NCBI GenBank assembly: GCA_036023115.1 | Contig: JAYKKT010000037.1 | Location: 434,001-498,000, forward strand | Direction of reading: 5' to 3' | Source: Brasenia schreberi | Lineage: Eukaryota > Streptophyta > Magnoliopsida > Nymphaeales > Cabombaceae | DNA length: 64,000 nt | Part shown: piece after piece, positions 23,643-35,894 of the stretch | Position numbering within the stretch: the stretch's first letter is position 1 | Layout: every line of letters starts with the position of its first letter | The notes under the pieces: model-generated | What the model was told of the DNA's origin: nothing | The model's database searches: none | What the model saw: the letters and a program-made list of their open reading frames with translations, nothing else | Translations under genes and position numbers: made by a program

Positions 23643-23657
23643 GTTTTCCCTTTGTAG
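23643..23657 (+). promoter_or_regulatory. Splice-acceptor-like tract before E5 pol
   Basis: GTTTTCCCTTTGTAG is pyrimidine-rich, ends in AG and lies two bases before the pol ATG at 23660. It is conserved in E1, E3 (55423-55437) and E6 (39236-39250, minus). Confidence 0.45.
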
Positions 23658-23659
23658 GT

Positions 23660-26600
23660 ATGACGGAAGATCCCTTTTCTAAAAAAATACCAAAAACATT
23701 TAAAAAACTCAAAATCAAAAAAATCGAAAAACAAGAAAAACCAAAAACTCGAAAAAAGAGTGCTTTGTATAGTTCCCAAGGTTCTTGTTTTACAAAAACC
23801 CAAAAAAATCGAAAATTTGGAAAATACCAAAAAGATTTTGTACATAGCTGCTCCTGGTAGGACTTTGGCAAAAGAAAAGGATTTCGAAAGAAACGTCGTC
23901 TGCATAGCCAGACCAAAAATTTCGAAATCACTTGAAAATCAAAGTACAAAACCAGGTCATTTTGAAAACCACGCATCAAGTTCCCTCGGGTCTATAGCCC
24001 ACAAGAATGATCAAAGCCCAGAAGTGGAACTGAAAAATTAGCATTCATTGCATTTCTACGAACCTATTTAGATGTGTTTGCATGGACGTATGAAGACATG
24101 ATCAAAGCCCAGAAGTGGATCCCCTTGAGGAAGATCCCACTTCTGAGCTCCCAGAATTTCATAGAATTCTCGATTTTGAAAGACCTTCCCAATCAATAGG
24201 AGGAGATTTCATAGAGGTGAACCTAGGGGATGATTCCAATCCCAAAACCATCAAAATAGGCGCATGCTTGCATGAAACTGAAAAGTTAGCATTGATTGCA
24301 TTTCTACGAACCTATTTAGATGTGTTTGCATGGACGTATGAAGACATGCCGGGCATAGATCCTAGCATTGTCGAGCATCGTCTTCCCTTAGATGCAGGTG
24401 TAAAACCTATAAAGCAGAAGCTTAGGAAAATACACCCAAATGTACACACACAAGTCAAAGAGGGTTTAGAAGATCTGCTAAAAGCCGGATTTATAAAACC
24501 CATTGCGTATTCTGATTGGTTGTCAAATATCGTGGTGGTTCGAAAAACCAATGGGAAAATTCGAATATGCATCGATTTCAGAAACCTGAATAAAGCCACT
24601 CCAAAGGATAATTATCCTTTATCAAACATAGATTTGATAGTCGATAGTACTGCAAATCATGAAATGTTTTCGTTCATGGATGGCTATTCAGGCTATAATC
24701 AAATCAAACTAAGTCCACGAGATCAGGGTAAGACCGCCTTCACAACCCCATGGGGCACGTACAATCAAACGTATAATCAAATCAAATTCATGAGCTTGTA
24801 GAAGTGTATGTAGATGATCTCTTGGCAAAATCCAAAACCCGATGCACCCATATCGAATGTTTACAAAAGATTTTCGAAAGGCTTAGGCTTTACAAAGTAA
24901 AGCTAAACCCTCAAAAATGTGTGTTCGGGGTAGAATCAGGGAAGCTTCTAGGCTTTATGGTGAGCCAAAGGGGAATAGAAGTCGACCCCTCTAAGTGTCG
25001 AGCCATCATAGACATGGCTCCACCCTCCAATCTTACCCAAATCTGTAGCCTCCAGGGTCGCTTACAATCCGTTCGCCGATTCATATCGAATCTAGCAACT
25101 AGATGCGAACCCTTCAACAAACTGTTGAGGAAGGGTACAAAATTCTTATGGGATGACGAATGCCAAAAGTCCTTTGAGAGACTGAAGGCATACTTGGTTA
25201 ATCCCCCCATTTTGAATCCTCCAAAGCAAGGAAAACCGCTTTTATTATACATCTCCGTGCATGCAAATGCTTTAGGAGCCTTGTTGGCTCAATACGAGGA
25301 TGACACCCATAAGGAGTATGCCATCTACTATATTTCGAAAACTCTCTTGGCTTATGAACGAAATTATCAAGCCATGGAGAAGACGTGCTTGGCCCTAGTC
25401 TGGGCCTGCCAGAAGTTCAGACACTATTTCCTAGATCATGAGATCTGGATAGTGTCCAAGCTCGATCCAATCAAGCACTTGTTCGAAAAACCCATTCTCA
25501 CAGGTAGATTGGGCAAATGGCAACTCCTTTTAATGGAGTATGATCTGAAATACCATCACCAGATCTCCATTAAGGGGCAAGCCCTAGCAGATTACGTGGC
25601 TGAATTCCCCTTAGAGGACGCATATCCCACTCTTGTCGAAATGCCTAATGAAGGCATATTGCAAAACCATTTTCAAAACCACATTTTCGCAAATTCTTTC
25701 GAAAACCAAGTGTGGAAGATGCACTTCGTTGGGGCACGAAACCAACGAGGGGCTGGTGCTGGGGTCATCCTAATCTCCCCTGAAAAGGGCGAGATTCCCA
25801 TAGCAGTCCGCTTAGATTTCGAATGTTCCAACAACGTAGCTGAGTATGAAGCACTCATACAAGGCTTAAGGATTTCGAAAACTCTAGGGGCATCGTGCAT
25901 TGAGGTCTTTGGAGATTCGCTCCTTGTCATAAACCAGGTTTTAAAAATTTGGCAAGTACGTAATGAGAAACTACTTCCATATCACGAGTTGGCCACTCGA
26001 TTGGTCCAATCCTTCCAGTCGTGTAAACTCACACACGTGGGAAGAGAGGACAATGTCATCGCCGATGCCCTCTCCTCCTTGGGTTCAGCCCTGAAGGTCG
26101 ATCCCATTTCAGGGACCAGATCTTTGGAAATATGGCATGCGCCCCACCCATCCACACACGACTTGGATATTTGCCAAAACAACCCAGAGTCTATTGAAAA
26201 ACCCTGGTTTTATGACATAAAACAATTTTTAGAAAATGGGGGATTCACCGAGGATGCCACGTCCAAAGATAAGGCATTCATTCGTAGGATTTCGACCCGA
26301 TACACCATTTTGGGTGGGGTTTTATAGAAAAAAAGTTTTACCGGCATTCTGCTTAGGTGTATCGACCTAGAGGAGGCTAGGATAGTGATGCATGAGTTCC
26401 ACGATGGAGAATGTGGAGGTCATGTTAATGCCAACATGATGGCAATGAAAATACTTATTGGGGGCTATTTTTGGTCCACCCTGAAAAAGGATTGTCACGA
26501 TCATGTTAGGAAGTGTCGTCTGTGTCAAGTGCATGGACACGTCATTCATATCCCATCATCTGCATTGCATTCCATGGTCAGCCCCTGGCCATTTACCATG

Positions 26601-27452
26601 TGGGCGTTTGACATTGTAGGCCCAATATTTCCAAAGGCCTTGAATGGGCATCGATTTATTTTAGCAGCCACGGAGTATTTCTCCAAGTGGGTGGAAGCCA
26701 TTTCCCTAACCAATGTAATGGGGCAACATGTGGTGGCTTTCAACCGGAGGAATATCTTGGCTCGATTTGGGGTTCCACGAGACCTTGTGTCCGATAATGG
26801 TACCCCATTCAAGAACGAGCGGATGGTTAAGTTGTGCAACACGTATGGCATAACTCACCACTTCTCCTCGCCCTACTACCCTCAAGGCAACGGCCAAGCC
26901 GAAGCCACAAACAAGACTCTCATTAATATTATTGAGAAAACCTTAGAGAAGGGTAGGACGTAGCACGAGAAGCTGGATGAAGCCTTATGGGCTTATAGGA
27001 CTTCCATCCGGACTCCCACGAATGCCACACCATTCGAGTTGGTCTATGGCACAAACGCCATTCTTCCCATTCATACCCAACTGCATTCATTCCATACATC
27101 CATAGCACTCGACCTCCCCCTAGAGACGCTTCAGCATGCTAGGATGGCCGAACTAGATTTGCTAGACGAGAGGCAACTCCTTGCCATGGATCAGGCTCGT
27201 GCATACCGGCAAAGGATAGCCCGACATTATAGCAAACACATGAGACCTCGCCACTTTGAAGTGGGAGATCTGGTCTTAAAAACCATCCACCATCGTGGCC
27301 CACACCCCCAAGGCAAGTGGCGCCCCAATTGGGATGGACCCTATGTTGTACGATTAACCACTACGAACAATTCGTATTGGTTGATCGATGTAGAAGGTAG
27401 GAATTTAGCAGATCCTATCAATATTCAATACTTAAAGAAGTATCAAGTGTAG
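23660..27452 (+). pseudogene. pol: E5 pol: RT, two RNase H domains, integrase (damaged)
   Basis: The ATG at 23660 is in the +1 frame relative to gag-pro, 25 bases after its stop. Order: lysine-rich N-terminus; RT with YVDDLL (24807-24824); a Ty3-type RNase H whose catalytic residues are lost (~25230-25480); a second, archaeal-type RNase H (~25710-26090); integrase with HHCC finger (~26385-26530), Asp 26610, Asp 26793, Glu 26901 (D,D35E) and a C-terminal GPY motif (~27338). Damage: frame slip in the N-terminal segment, a 91-bp insertion (24029-24119), 76 bp around MPFGLKN lost near 24762, Asp-to-Val at 25728 in the second RNase H, TAG at 26325 and TAG at 26961. It cannot be functional. Confidence 0.93.
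24029..24119 (+). repeat. Templated 91-bp insertion in E5 pol
   Basis: 24029-24100 copies 24277-24348 with two visible differences, and 24101-24119 repeats the flank 24010-24028. It shifts the frame by +1. Confidence 0.9.
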
Positions 27453-28187
27453 GATCTGGACTAAATTCCAGTTTTCGAAAATTTCTAGGGATAGCTGCCC
27501 TGAGACATGTGAATAAGGTGCAAAAGGCGAACTCGTGTGACCCTGAGTGGGAGAATTCGCACTTGTGAAAGAGCGGAGTCTTCAAAATCGTGGTTACATT
27601 TCAAAATCCTTCTTCTTACAAAGAAAGGCCTAGTTAGACATAGCAAGATACTTGCAAGTGGTACGTGCTATTTCTAAATAGGCTGATCTGGAATGGATCG
27701 AGTGTAGGCTTGGGATAAGTCCTCCCCTCTTCTCTTCTATTTCCAAAAGGAAAACAAAGGCCCAAAACAAAAGAGAATTTCCTATTCAAAGTCTCTTTCC
27801 AAAAGAAAGAAACCAGAATTCAAAAGAAAAATCGATTCTTTTATAAAAAAGAGGGATTAAAGAAAAAATACTCCCAAAGGGAGACCCTCGATGAAAAAAA
27901 AGGAAAAAGAGGCCAAACAGCTCAAAAAGAGCAGTTTTCCGCCTTCTGTGCCTCAAACCACGGGACGCTTCAGAAGGGACCGTGGTATCTCTTTCCCATC
28001 CCTGGCTTATCCCAAGCTAAAGCATGGTTCATTTCGAGGAATCCTAAAGTAAAAATAGGATTTACTTACTTGAATTTCATCTTGTTTGAGAATTCGACGT
28101 TTCGAGTAAGACGTAGGAATTTGAAATGAAGCTTGTTTTCTTATAAAACCTCCGCTAGATAAGCGAGTGTTAAGACTCAAGCAAGGG
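27453..28187 (+). other. E5 3' UTR, first part
   Basis: No supported gene. It is purine-rich, nearly the complement of 31900-32650 in E6, and continues at 45183 after E6. The last five bases, AAGGG (28183-28187), are the left target duplication of E6. Confidence 0.85.
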
Positions 28188-31100
28188 TGTAGACGCGTGA
28201 AAATCCCCGCCTCTTCGCCTCTTTCGGGGCTTGGAGTGGATCTTCTCGTGTGTCTAAGGCCTATGTATACAAATAGGGCGTAACAGCTAGCTTACTTAAG
28301 CTAGCGAAGATATTTTTAACACTGACGTCTAAATGTGGCGACTGTGAGCAAGTAAGCTCTTGTCGTCGCAGACCTTCTTGCACCGATGCGCAAGGGTCAG
28401 TCTGTACGCTTTTGCAAAAATCAAGTTTTTTTTTTTTTTTGGAGAGAAAGTCTACGAAGCGGTTCGAGGTGTCTATTTCGGGTCTTTAAGATGCGGTTGC
28501 TTGTTTTAGATCACGTGGATTTGCACGTGCCTAAGTCTTTTCTTTTATCCCTTTTCGGGCCACCTAGTTTGTGTGTTATGAACACTCCACTACATGGGCG
28601 AATTCGAGCGGGGCTTGCTTTGATGCAATATGCGTCCTACCTCGTGGTATGGCGTAGATGCAATGCAAACTCACGCTACTCCAAAGGGAAAACCCGAAAT
28701 GTAAAGACAATACTGAAGGGAAATAACAGAAGGGAAATAACCGAAGGGAAATAACCGAAGGGAGATATGTATATAGCTTATGTATATGAGCCCTTACTCG
28801 GGTCTTGCAAATAAGAGCGAAGGCTCAATGTGGGTGCGTGCTTGAATTGAAAGACTTACACACATGACATGAAATTAAACCCAAATATAAATTGCAGTAT
28901 GGCCTTGACTAAGGTCTTGGGAATAAGAGCGAAAGCTCAATGTGTGTGAGAGTGCTTGAATTGAAAGACTACCCACACGACATAAATGAAACCCAAATAT
29001 AACTGCAATAAGGCGTTTACTAAGGTCTTGGGAGTAAGAGTGAAGGCTCAATGTGTGTGAAAGTGCTTGAATTGAAAGACTTACTCACACGACATGAAAT
29101 GAAACCCAAATAGTATAGGTCGGCCCTTACTTGGGTCTTTCAAATAAGAGCGAAAGCTCAATGTGTGTGAGAGTGCTTGAATTGAAAGACTTACTCACAC
29201 GACATGAAATGAAACCCAAATAGTATAGGTCGGCCCTTACTTGGGTCTTTCAACTAAGAGCGAAAGCTCAATGTGTGTGAGTGCTTGAATTAAAAGACAA
29301 CGCACCCAACTTAAATAAAACCCTTCGAAAATGAAAGTATATATATACACTTATGTATTAGGGGCTGATTAGGCCCGTGTGTGTTCAAAATCGTGCACGA
29401 CTAAGAGAGTGCACGTGTGTGGTTGTGCCAAGCCACGTTATTACAAGCGGGGGGAGACTATGCTCCGTTATTACAACCCCGTATCAAATTGAATCTCAAG
29501 CAAGTATACAACTAAGGACCGAGTTTAGGCACTTACGAGTAGCTGGTCCGTAGAGGCCTTGCTTGAGCGTGGGCTTGACCTTCGCCTTGGGCTGCAAACG
29601 GGAGCTCCGCGAAGATAGGTGATCAAAGGCGCTGGCCGGCTGCAAGTGGGGCGCGGGATAGGCGCCTCGAAGGTGGCCGGTGGCAAGTAGATGTCGCCTC
29701 GAGGTGGGGGTTTAAAGGGGCTGAATAAGTGGGTTTTTAGGGTCACTAGGGGAGTCGAGTGTTTAGGGAAAACTGGACCTAAAGGAGAGTTTGTGGGAAG
29801 GCCGAATGGGACGCCTAGGGGAAGGCCGAATGGGATATGATGGCTAGGTAGTGGCCGGCAGTTTGGGTTTTGCTAGGTTCGGCTAAGTGAAAAGGGTGGT
29901 GGCAAAAGGGCTAAGATGATGATAGGGTGGGTGGCTAGGAGTGGAGAGGTGGAAGAGAAGGGTTTTGATAGAGTTAGGGTACTTACCAAAGGGGGAGAGG
30001 CGGTGGAAGGCAATGAGGAGCAGGCGGACAGGTGGGCTCTTGGCTGATTCGGTTGGGTGAAGGTGGTGGCGTCCGGCTGGGGAATGGTGGTGGATGGAAG
30101 AGGGAAGGTGGCGGGGCAGGTAGAGCTAGTGGAGCAGGTGGAGAGTGGAGCAGGTGGAGAGTGGAGCAGGCGGGCAGGTGGAGAGTGGAGAGTGGAGCCG
30201 GCTGGGCTGAGGTGAGGGTCTTCTACCTTTAAAACCCGCCCCCAAAGGGGAGGGTTTTAAATAGCGGATGGGTAGGTCGGTTAGGGCTGGGCTGAGGGTA
30301 GTGGTTAGGTGGTTTAGGTAGGGTGGTATGTAGATAAGGTGGGCTGGAAAGGGTTGGGCCAGATATTTTAAAACTAGGGGTTTGGGTAGATTGTGGGCTA
30401 AGGGTGGTTTAGGGGTTTAGGGCTAGGTTAGGTGGTTGGGTTTTAGGGTGAGGTTTAGTGAGCTAGGTTAGGTGATTAGGCTAGGTTTAGGCTAGGATTA
30501 GGGAAATTAATCTAGGTTTAGGGGAGGATTAGGGAAGTGGGTTAGGTGATTAGGTTGGGATTAGGATGGGATTAGGGAAGTGGGTTAGGTGATTAGGTTC
30601 AGATTAGGGGTTTAGGCTAGGATTAGGCATTTTGGGTTAGGTTTAGGTGAAGGAGCTCCCTTAGCATGGCCCATAGACCTTGATCACCTCATGTTGGTGC
30701 AGCCCTAGGTTAGGTTTTAGCTAATTACAAGCTTAAACCCACTCAATTAGGCTAACCCACATGATTAAACCCAAACTTGACACACAAGTCAAGCTTAATA
30801 CAACACTCTTGATATTTTCCATCCCCACTCTCTCTCATGCCCAATATCCCACGTGAAACTCAAGTGGGCCCCACCTCCATTTATGAGAAGGTGATGTGGG
30901 TCATGGATATGGATATTGGATTGGATCTCTGGATCCAAATCTAAATCCAAGTCCACATATGGGTTTGGATTGGGATCTGGATATATATGGTCCAGATCCA
31001 ATCCAAACTGAACTCTGACCCCTTCGAGCTGGGTTCGAAACGGACGATTCGTGCGGGGCCTGACAGCATCAGTACTCCGTCTGCGTTGGGTCTTCGCCAA

Positions 31101-31487
31101 CATAGTCGTCCGCCTCCGTTTCTGCCTTCCGGAGATGACTTCAAATGCTATTTTGATAAGAACAGGGTCTTAGACGTTCGAGATCCTGGGGTGTGAATCA
31201 GATACAAGAGTTGTTGTGCCGGGCTCGACGTGTGCTCCGGTTCTGGGCTCTTCTTAGCTCTCCTGGTCCTGTCTTGATCGGGCCAAGCCACTTCGGGGTT
31301 TCAAAACATGTTTTAAAAGGTTTTTTTAAAAGCCATATCATATGTTTTTGAAAGACAAAGTTTAAAACATATATACAGGGTTGTCTGGAAGGCTCCTGGG
31401 TTTCCAGACTCAAAAATGGCCCTTTGGGGCTGCTTTTACAAAACCAAGTTTGTTTTAAGGAATTCGTGGGATTTCGGGGTGTTTACA
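28188..31487 (-). repeat. E6 3' LTR
   Basis: 3300 bp, TGTAGACGCG to GGTGTTTACA as read on +. It contains the hairpin (28371-28398), a T17 run (~28424-28440), 14-bp repeats, ~110-bp repeats, donor-like sites (complements at ~29530 and ~29990), a CCTAA-type tract (30265-30650) and an ATCC block (30903-31015). The likely TATA is TATTTAAA (complement 30256-30263). Confidence 0.95.
30231..30258 (-). other. GC-rich inverted repeat beside the E6 TATA
   Basis: AAAACCC...CCCC and GGGG...GGGTTTT arms surround a 3-bp centre with one mismatch, between the TATA and the expected RNA start. Similar arms are at ~43907-43935, 46824-46848 and 18764-18793. Confidence 0.5.
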
Positions 31488-31501
31488 GATGCCCCTCTTT
31501 G
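31488..31501 (-). other. Polypurine tract of E6
   Basis: CAAAGAGGGGCATC on the minus strand directly precedes the 3' LTR. Confidence 0.85.
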
Positions 31502-32653
31502 GCCTTGTCCAAATAGATTTGGATAAGGGCAAAGATGACAAACACCCCTTTTAATGTCTCCCTAGATCTAGCCACGAAGAATATGGGATCGTTCCGTTTT
31601 TAGCAAAATCTCAATTTACAAACTCTGGTAGGAGGAGATATCACGCCAAAGGGTTTACTTATGGAATCGGTTCCTAAATGGGATCATGTTCATGCAAGTA
31701 CCATGCGTGGAATGCAGATGACATGGGTGTGGTGCCAAGAGTGGCGACCTCCTAGAGACCAGATGTGGTCGAACTCTAGAGATTTACAAGGTCTATTGCT
31801 CCAGTGAGCAAATCCTATGTTGTTCGATGTTTGGTTTTCAAAACTTATTTACAAGAGCTATTTACAAAAGGGACAACTGTCTTGAGTCTCGATCCTAAGG
31901 ATCTCGAGCTCTTCGTGCTTGCCCTTGTTTGAGTCTTAACACTCGCTTATCTAGCGGAGATTTTATAAGAAAACAAGCTTCATTTCAAATTCCTACGTCT
32001 TACTCGAAACGTCGAATTCTCAAACAAGATGAAATTCAAGTAAGTAAATCCTATTTTTACTTTAGGATTCCTCGAAATGAACCATGCTTTAGCTTGGGAT
32101 AAGTCAGGGATGGGAAAGAGATACCACGGTCCCTTCTGAAGCGTCCCGTGGCTTAAGGCATAGAAGGCGGAAAACTGCTCTTTTTGAGCTTTTTGGCCTC
32201 TTTTCCTTTTTTTCATAGAGGGTCTCCCTTTGGGAGTATTTTTTCTTTAATCCCTCTTTTTCACACGAGAATCGATTTTCTTTTTGATTCTGGTTTCTTT
32301 CTTTTGGAAAGAGACTTTGAATGGGCAATTCCCTTTTGTTTTGGGCCTTTGTTTTCCTTTTAGAAGGAGAAGAGAAGGGGGGAGGACTTATCCCAAGCCT
32401 ACACTCGATCCATTCCAGATCAGCCTATTTAGAAATAGCACGTACTACTTGCAAGTATCTTGCTATGTTGAACTAGGCCTTTCTTTGTAAGATGAAGGAT
32501 TTTGAAATGCAACCACGATTTTGAAAACTCCACTCTTTCACAAGTGCGAATTCTCTTACTTAGGGTCACACGAGTTCGCCTTTGCACCTTATTCACATGT
32601 CTCAGGGCAGCTATCCCCCTAAAATTTTCGAAAACTGGAATTTAATCCAGATC
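31502..32653 (-). other. E6 3' UTR
   Basis: 1.15 kb between the integrase stop and the PPT with no supported gene. It is nearly identical to the E5 3' UTR (27453-28187 plus 45183-45600). The short ORFs are not conserved in frame. Confidence 0.8.
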
Positions 32654-33435
32654 CTACACATGATACTTCTTTAAGTATTGAATATTGATAGGGTCTGCTA
32701 AATTCCTACCTTCTACATCGATCAACCAATACGAATTGTTCGTAGTGGTTGCTCGCACAACATAGGGTCCATCCCAGTTGGGGCGCCACTTGCCTAAGGG
32801 GTGTGGGCCACGATGATGGATGGTTTTTAAGACCAAATCTCCCACTTCAAAGTGGCGAGGTCTCATGTGTTTGCTATAATGTCGGGCTATCTTTTGCCGG
32901 TATGCACGAGCATGATCCATGGCAAGGAGTCGCCTTTCATCTAGCAAATCTAGTTCGGCCATCCTAGCATGCTGAAGCGTCTCTAGGGGGAGGTCGAGTG
33001 CTATGGATGTATGAAATGAATGCAATTGAGTATGAATGGGAAGAATGGCGTTTGTGCCATAGACCAATTCGAATGGTGTGGCATTCGTGGGAGTCCGGAT
33101 GGAAGTCCTATAAGCCCATAAGGCTTCATCCAGCTTCTCGTGCCACGTCCTACCCTTCTCTAAGGTTTTCTCAATAATACTAATGAGAGTCTTGTTTGTG
33201 GCTTCAGCTTGGCCGTTGCCTTGAGGGTAGTAGGGCGAGGAGAAGTGGTGAGTTATGCCATACGTGTTGCACAACTTGACCATCCGCTCGTTCTTGAATG
33301 GGGTACCATTATCAGACACAAGGTCTCATGGAACCCCAAATCGAGCCAAGATATTCCTCCGGATGAAAGCCACCACATGTTGCCCCATTACATTTGTTAG
33401 GGAAATGGCTTCCACCCACTTGGAGAAATACTCCG
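32654..33435 (-). pseudogene. pol: E6 integrase, C-terminal part
   Basis: It reads from the core (EYFSKWVEAISL) through the second catalytic Asp (SDNGTPF) and the Glu (QGNGQAEATNKTL) to the C-terminal GKWRPNWDGPYVV module and the stop after YLKKYHV. A TGA at 33328-33326 replaces CGA, a CpG transition. Upstream, at 33435, the sequence breaks into unrelated DNA, and coding resumes at 36496 with the HHCC finger cut off. The first catalytic Asp of the core is among the ~250 bp lost. Confidence 0.92.
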
Positions 33436-34046
33436 ACGGAGTCTTTATAAATTCTTGCTCCTCCAAGTCTTGTTTTCATCATTAGAAAATCTGCAACAAC
33501 TTAATCCTACATAGGAAAAGGTTTTTGATGCATCAACAAATATCTCACACTTCCAAATTCTTCTCTTAATCCCCTCATAAGTTGATAACAAAAGTCTTCA
33601 TTTTGTTTACATTTTCTAGCGTCACTAATCCCACATGTGGTTCCAAATATTGGAAATTTCACTAAAGAATTCATTCATCCCTAAGAGTCATTCGATGGCT
33701 ACATTATTTTGTACATGAGCCTTCTTAAGGTACTCACATGCTTCATTATCATTAGTGAATTGGACAAGTTGTCTTGAATATGATCATTTATATTATTTAT
33801 AAGAATCAATAGGATAGTTCTATTACCACCTTTATATTTTTCCTTTTTCTCTCGTATAAGAATAGGTGATGGCTCCAACTTTGTACCACTCACATATTAT
33901 CATAATTTTTTAAGATAGGGATGGTTCTCCATAGTTTGGGAGTTGTACATTTCTTTTGTCCTCCATCAAGAATCCTAAGTAACCAAATGACAACCCAAAC
34001 TTTATTGTTTTTTTTCTCTTATTGAAAAATAATAAAGTTAAAGACT

Positions 34047-34232
34047 TTGTTTGTTTGCAAAGATTGTATTTTTGGAAAGTTATATCATACACCATTTGGT
34101 GAAAGAAGCTTTATTATAAATAAACCTTTTGAGTTGGTACATTTTGATGTTTGGAGACTCGCTCCTATTGTATCTAAAGGAGGAGTGGGGTACTATATGA
34201 CCTTGATAGATAATTTTACTAGATATACTTAG
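34047..34232 (+). pseudogene. Ty1/copia integrase N-terminal fragment
   Basis: The frame reads C-x2-C-x3-K (CKDCIFGK) then FELVHFDVW and GVGYYMTLIDNFTRYT. This matches the end of the copia GAG-pre-integrase and the start of its integrase core, with the first catalytic Asp in HFDVW. About 60 codons, truncated at both ends. Confidence 0.8.
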
Positions 34233-35515
34233 ATATTTCTTAAGATACTATATTTGGGCTCCTCATCCCATCTTCTTCATAGGATAGAATAAAAATCACC
34301 AAAAGAGGAAAAGGGGAGGATAAGAATGGTGGAAATGTGAAACAAGAGAAAGGTGCCACTGTTGAGAAAGGAAGTATGCTTATATCACATAACTTCAATC
34401 GCCAAGACTAGGATCCAATTGAAAGACATAAGTTTGATGCTTAAACTGACACGAATTGATGTTTGCTAACCATGATGTGATGCATGGAGAACTTTCCCGC
34501 ACCCTAGTTTGGCCTACCAAATGTAGTACCAAGCAGCAATGTATTGCAATAATACACTTTCTTGGGGCCATAAGCCACAACCAAGAAAGACTATATCCAT
34601 CCACTTTGCCATGAGAAGCACATTCAATTCAAATCTAGACCATTGGTTTGAACCACTAGGGTCTACATGTAGTCAAGGAATGCATATTTGAACTACGGGC
34701 TTTATTATTTTGTCCTATTCTCTTTTATTGAAGACTTAGAGGCTTGCGCCTAAGTTCTCTCTCTCCCCTCTCTTGTATGGGTCCAAAACATGAACAGTCA
34801 TGTGTCATTAGGAAGGTTCATCCCTCAGAATCTTCATCCGCAGATCAAGATGAGGAAAACTGCTAGAAAGCCTTCATCTTTGAGAAGGCATTCAGCGTAT
34901 AAAAAATCAAGTGGTTAGAAGGCAATTTTTTTCAAAGAGTGTGGTCAATGAAGGGCGAGATGGATCTCTTTACCTATTCTATGAATTCTAAAGGTGAGAT
35001 CAAAGTTTGCTAGTCATGTACACTTTTTCCCATCACATATAACATGCACAGTTCTATCAATATTGTGCTCATGATGGAGATTCGGGTACTGTAAATATAT
35101 TGTGTTAACGTTTTCCATGATTTTGACTCGATAGAGCCTATGGCTTGATGCTGGACTGTGTATGTTTGCATGGTATGGTCAAACCCAGCTTGCCAATTAG
35201 AGAAAAAAATATGTTTCGAGGAAATCTTTCATGCATCTATTACACCACGTTCTTTTTCATATCCCACCCACAAAGTTAGCCATTAGCAGTTTACATACCT
35301 AACCAAATCAAAAACCTTAGCTATAGACACTTTTTAAAGATCCAAGGGAAACCTTCTTGGTTAATCTTTTACCAACATCAGAACCTCATCATGTACAAGC
35401 ATCTGCTGGATAAACGTAGAAGCATCCAGTCTTACGTATTATGCACCTCACTGTTGTTTCCAAAGATTCTCTCAAGAAGAGGATACAAGAAACCAGAATT
35501 GAGTAAAAGACTCTG

Positions 35516-35735
35516 GAAAGAATTTATGACGTGTGGGGTCCTTGTCTTGTTGGGTCTCTCAGTGGTTTTAAGTATTTTGTTTTCATTATTAATGATTGTA
35601 CTCGTTTCACTCTAGTCTATGTAATGAAATCTAAAGATGAACTGTCCATCATCTTCCCTATAGTCTATAACTTCATTGAGACTCAATTTCATTTCTCTTT
35701 AAAAATACTCGATTGAGATAATGGTGGGGGTATGT
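35516..35735 (+). pseudogene. Ty1/copia integrase core fragment
   Basis: It reads VWGPCLVGSLSGFKYFVF, then NDCTRFTLVYVMKSKDE and, after a TGA, DNGGG. This is the copia core up to the second catalytic Asp (DNGG). It is a different copia family from the fragment at 34047 and has an in-frame stop. Confidence 0.8.
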
Positions 35736-35894
35736 CGGTATTTACGTTCAATAAGGTCATTTTGTTGATGAGTTTTAGTACAAGATTTTTATGCAAAATA
35801 CTATTAATTTTAAATAAATTTAAAATTCTTTTGAGACAAACTCTTCTCTCGAGTCAAGACCTGAAAATTTTGATACAAGTATCAAATTGATTTT

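Noticed and set aside
33440..34040. Copia gag-like reading on the minus strand near 33600-33900
   Set aside because: Some similarity by eye, but stops and frame changes leave nothing I can assign with confidence.
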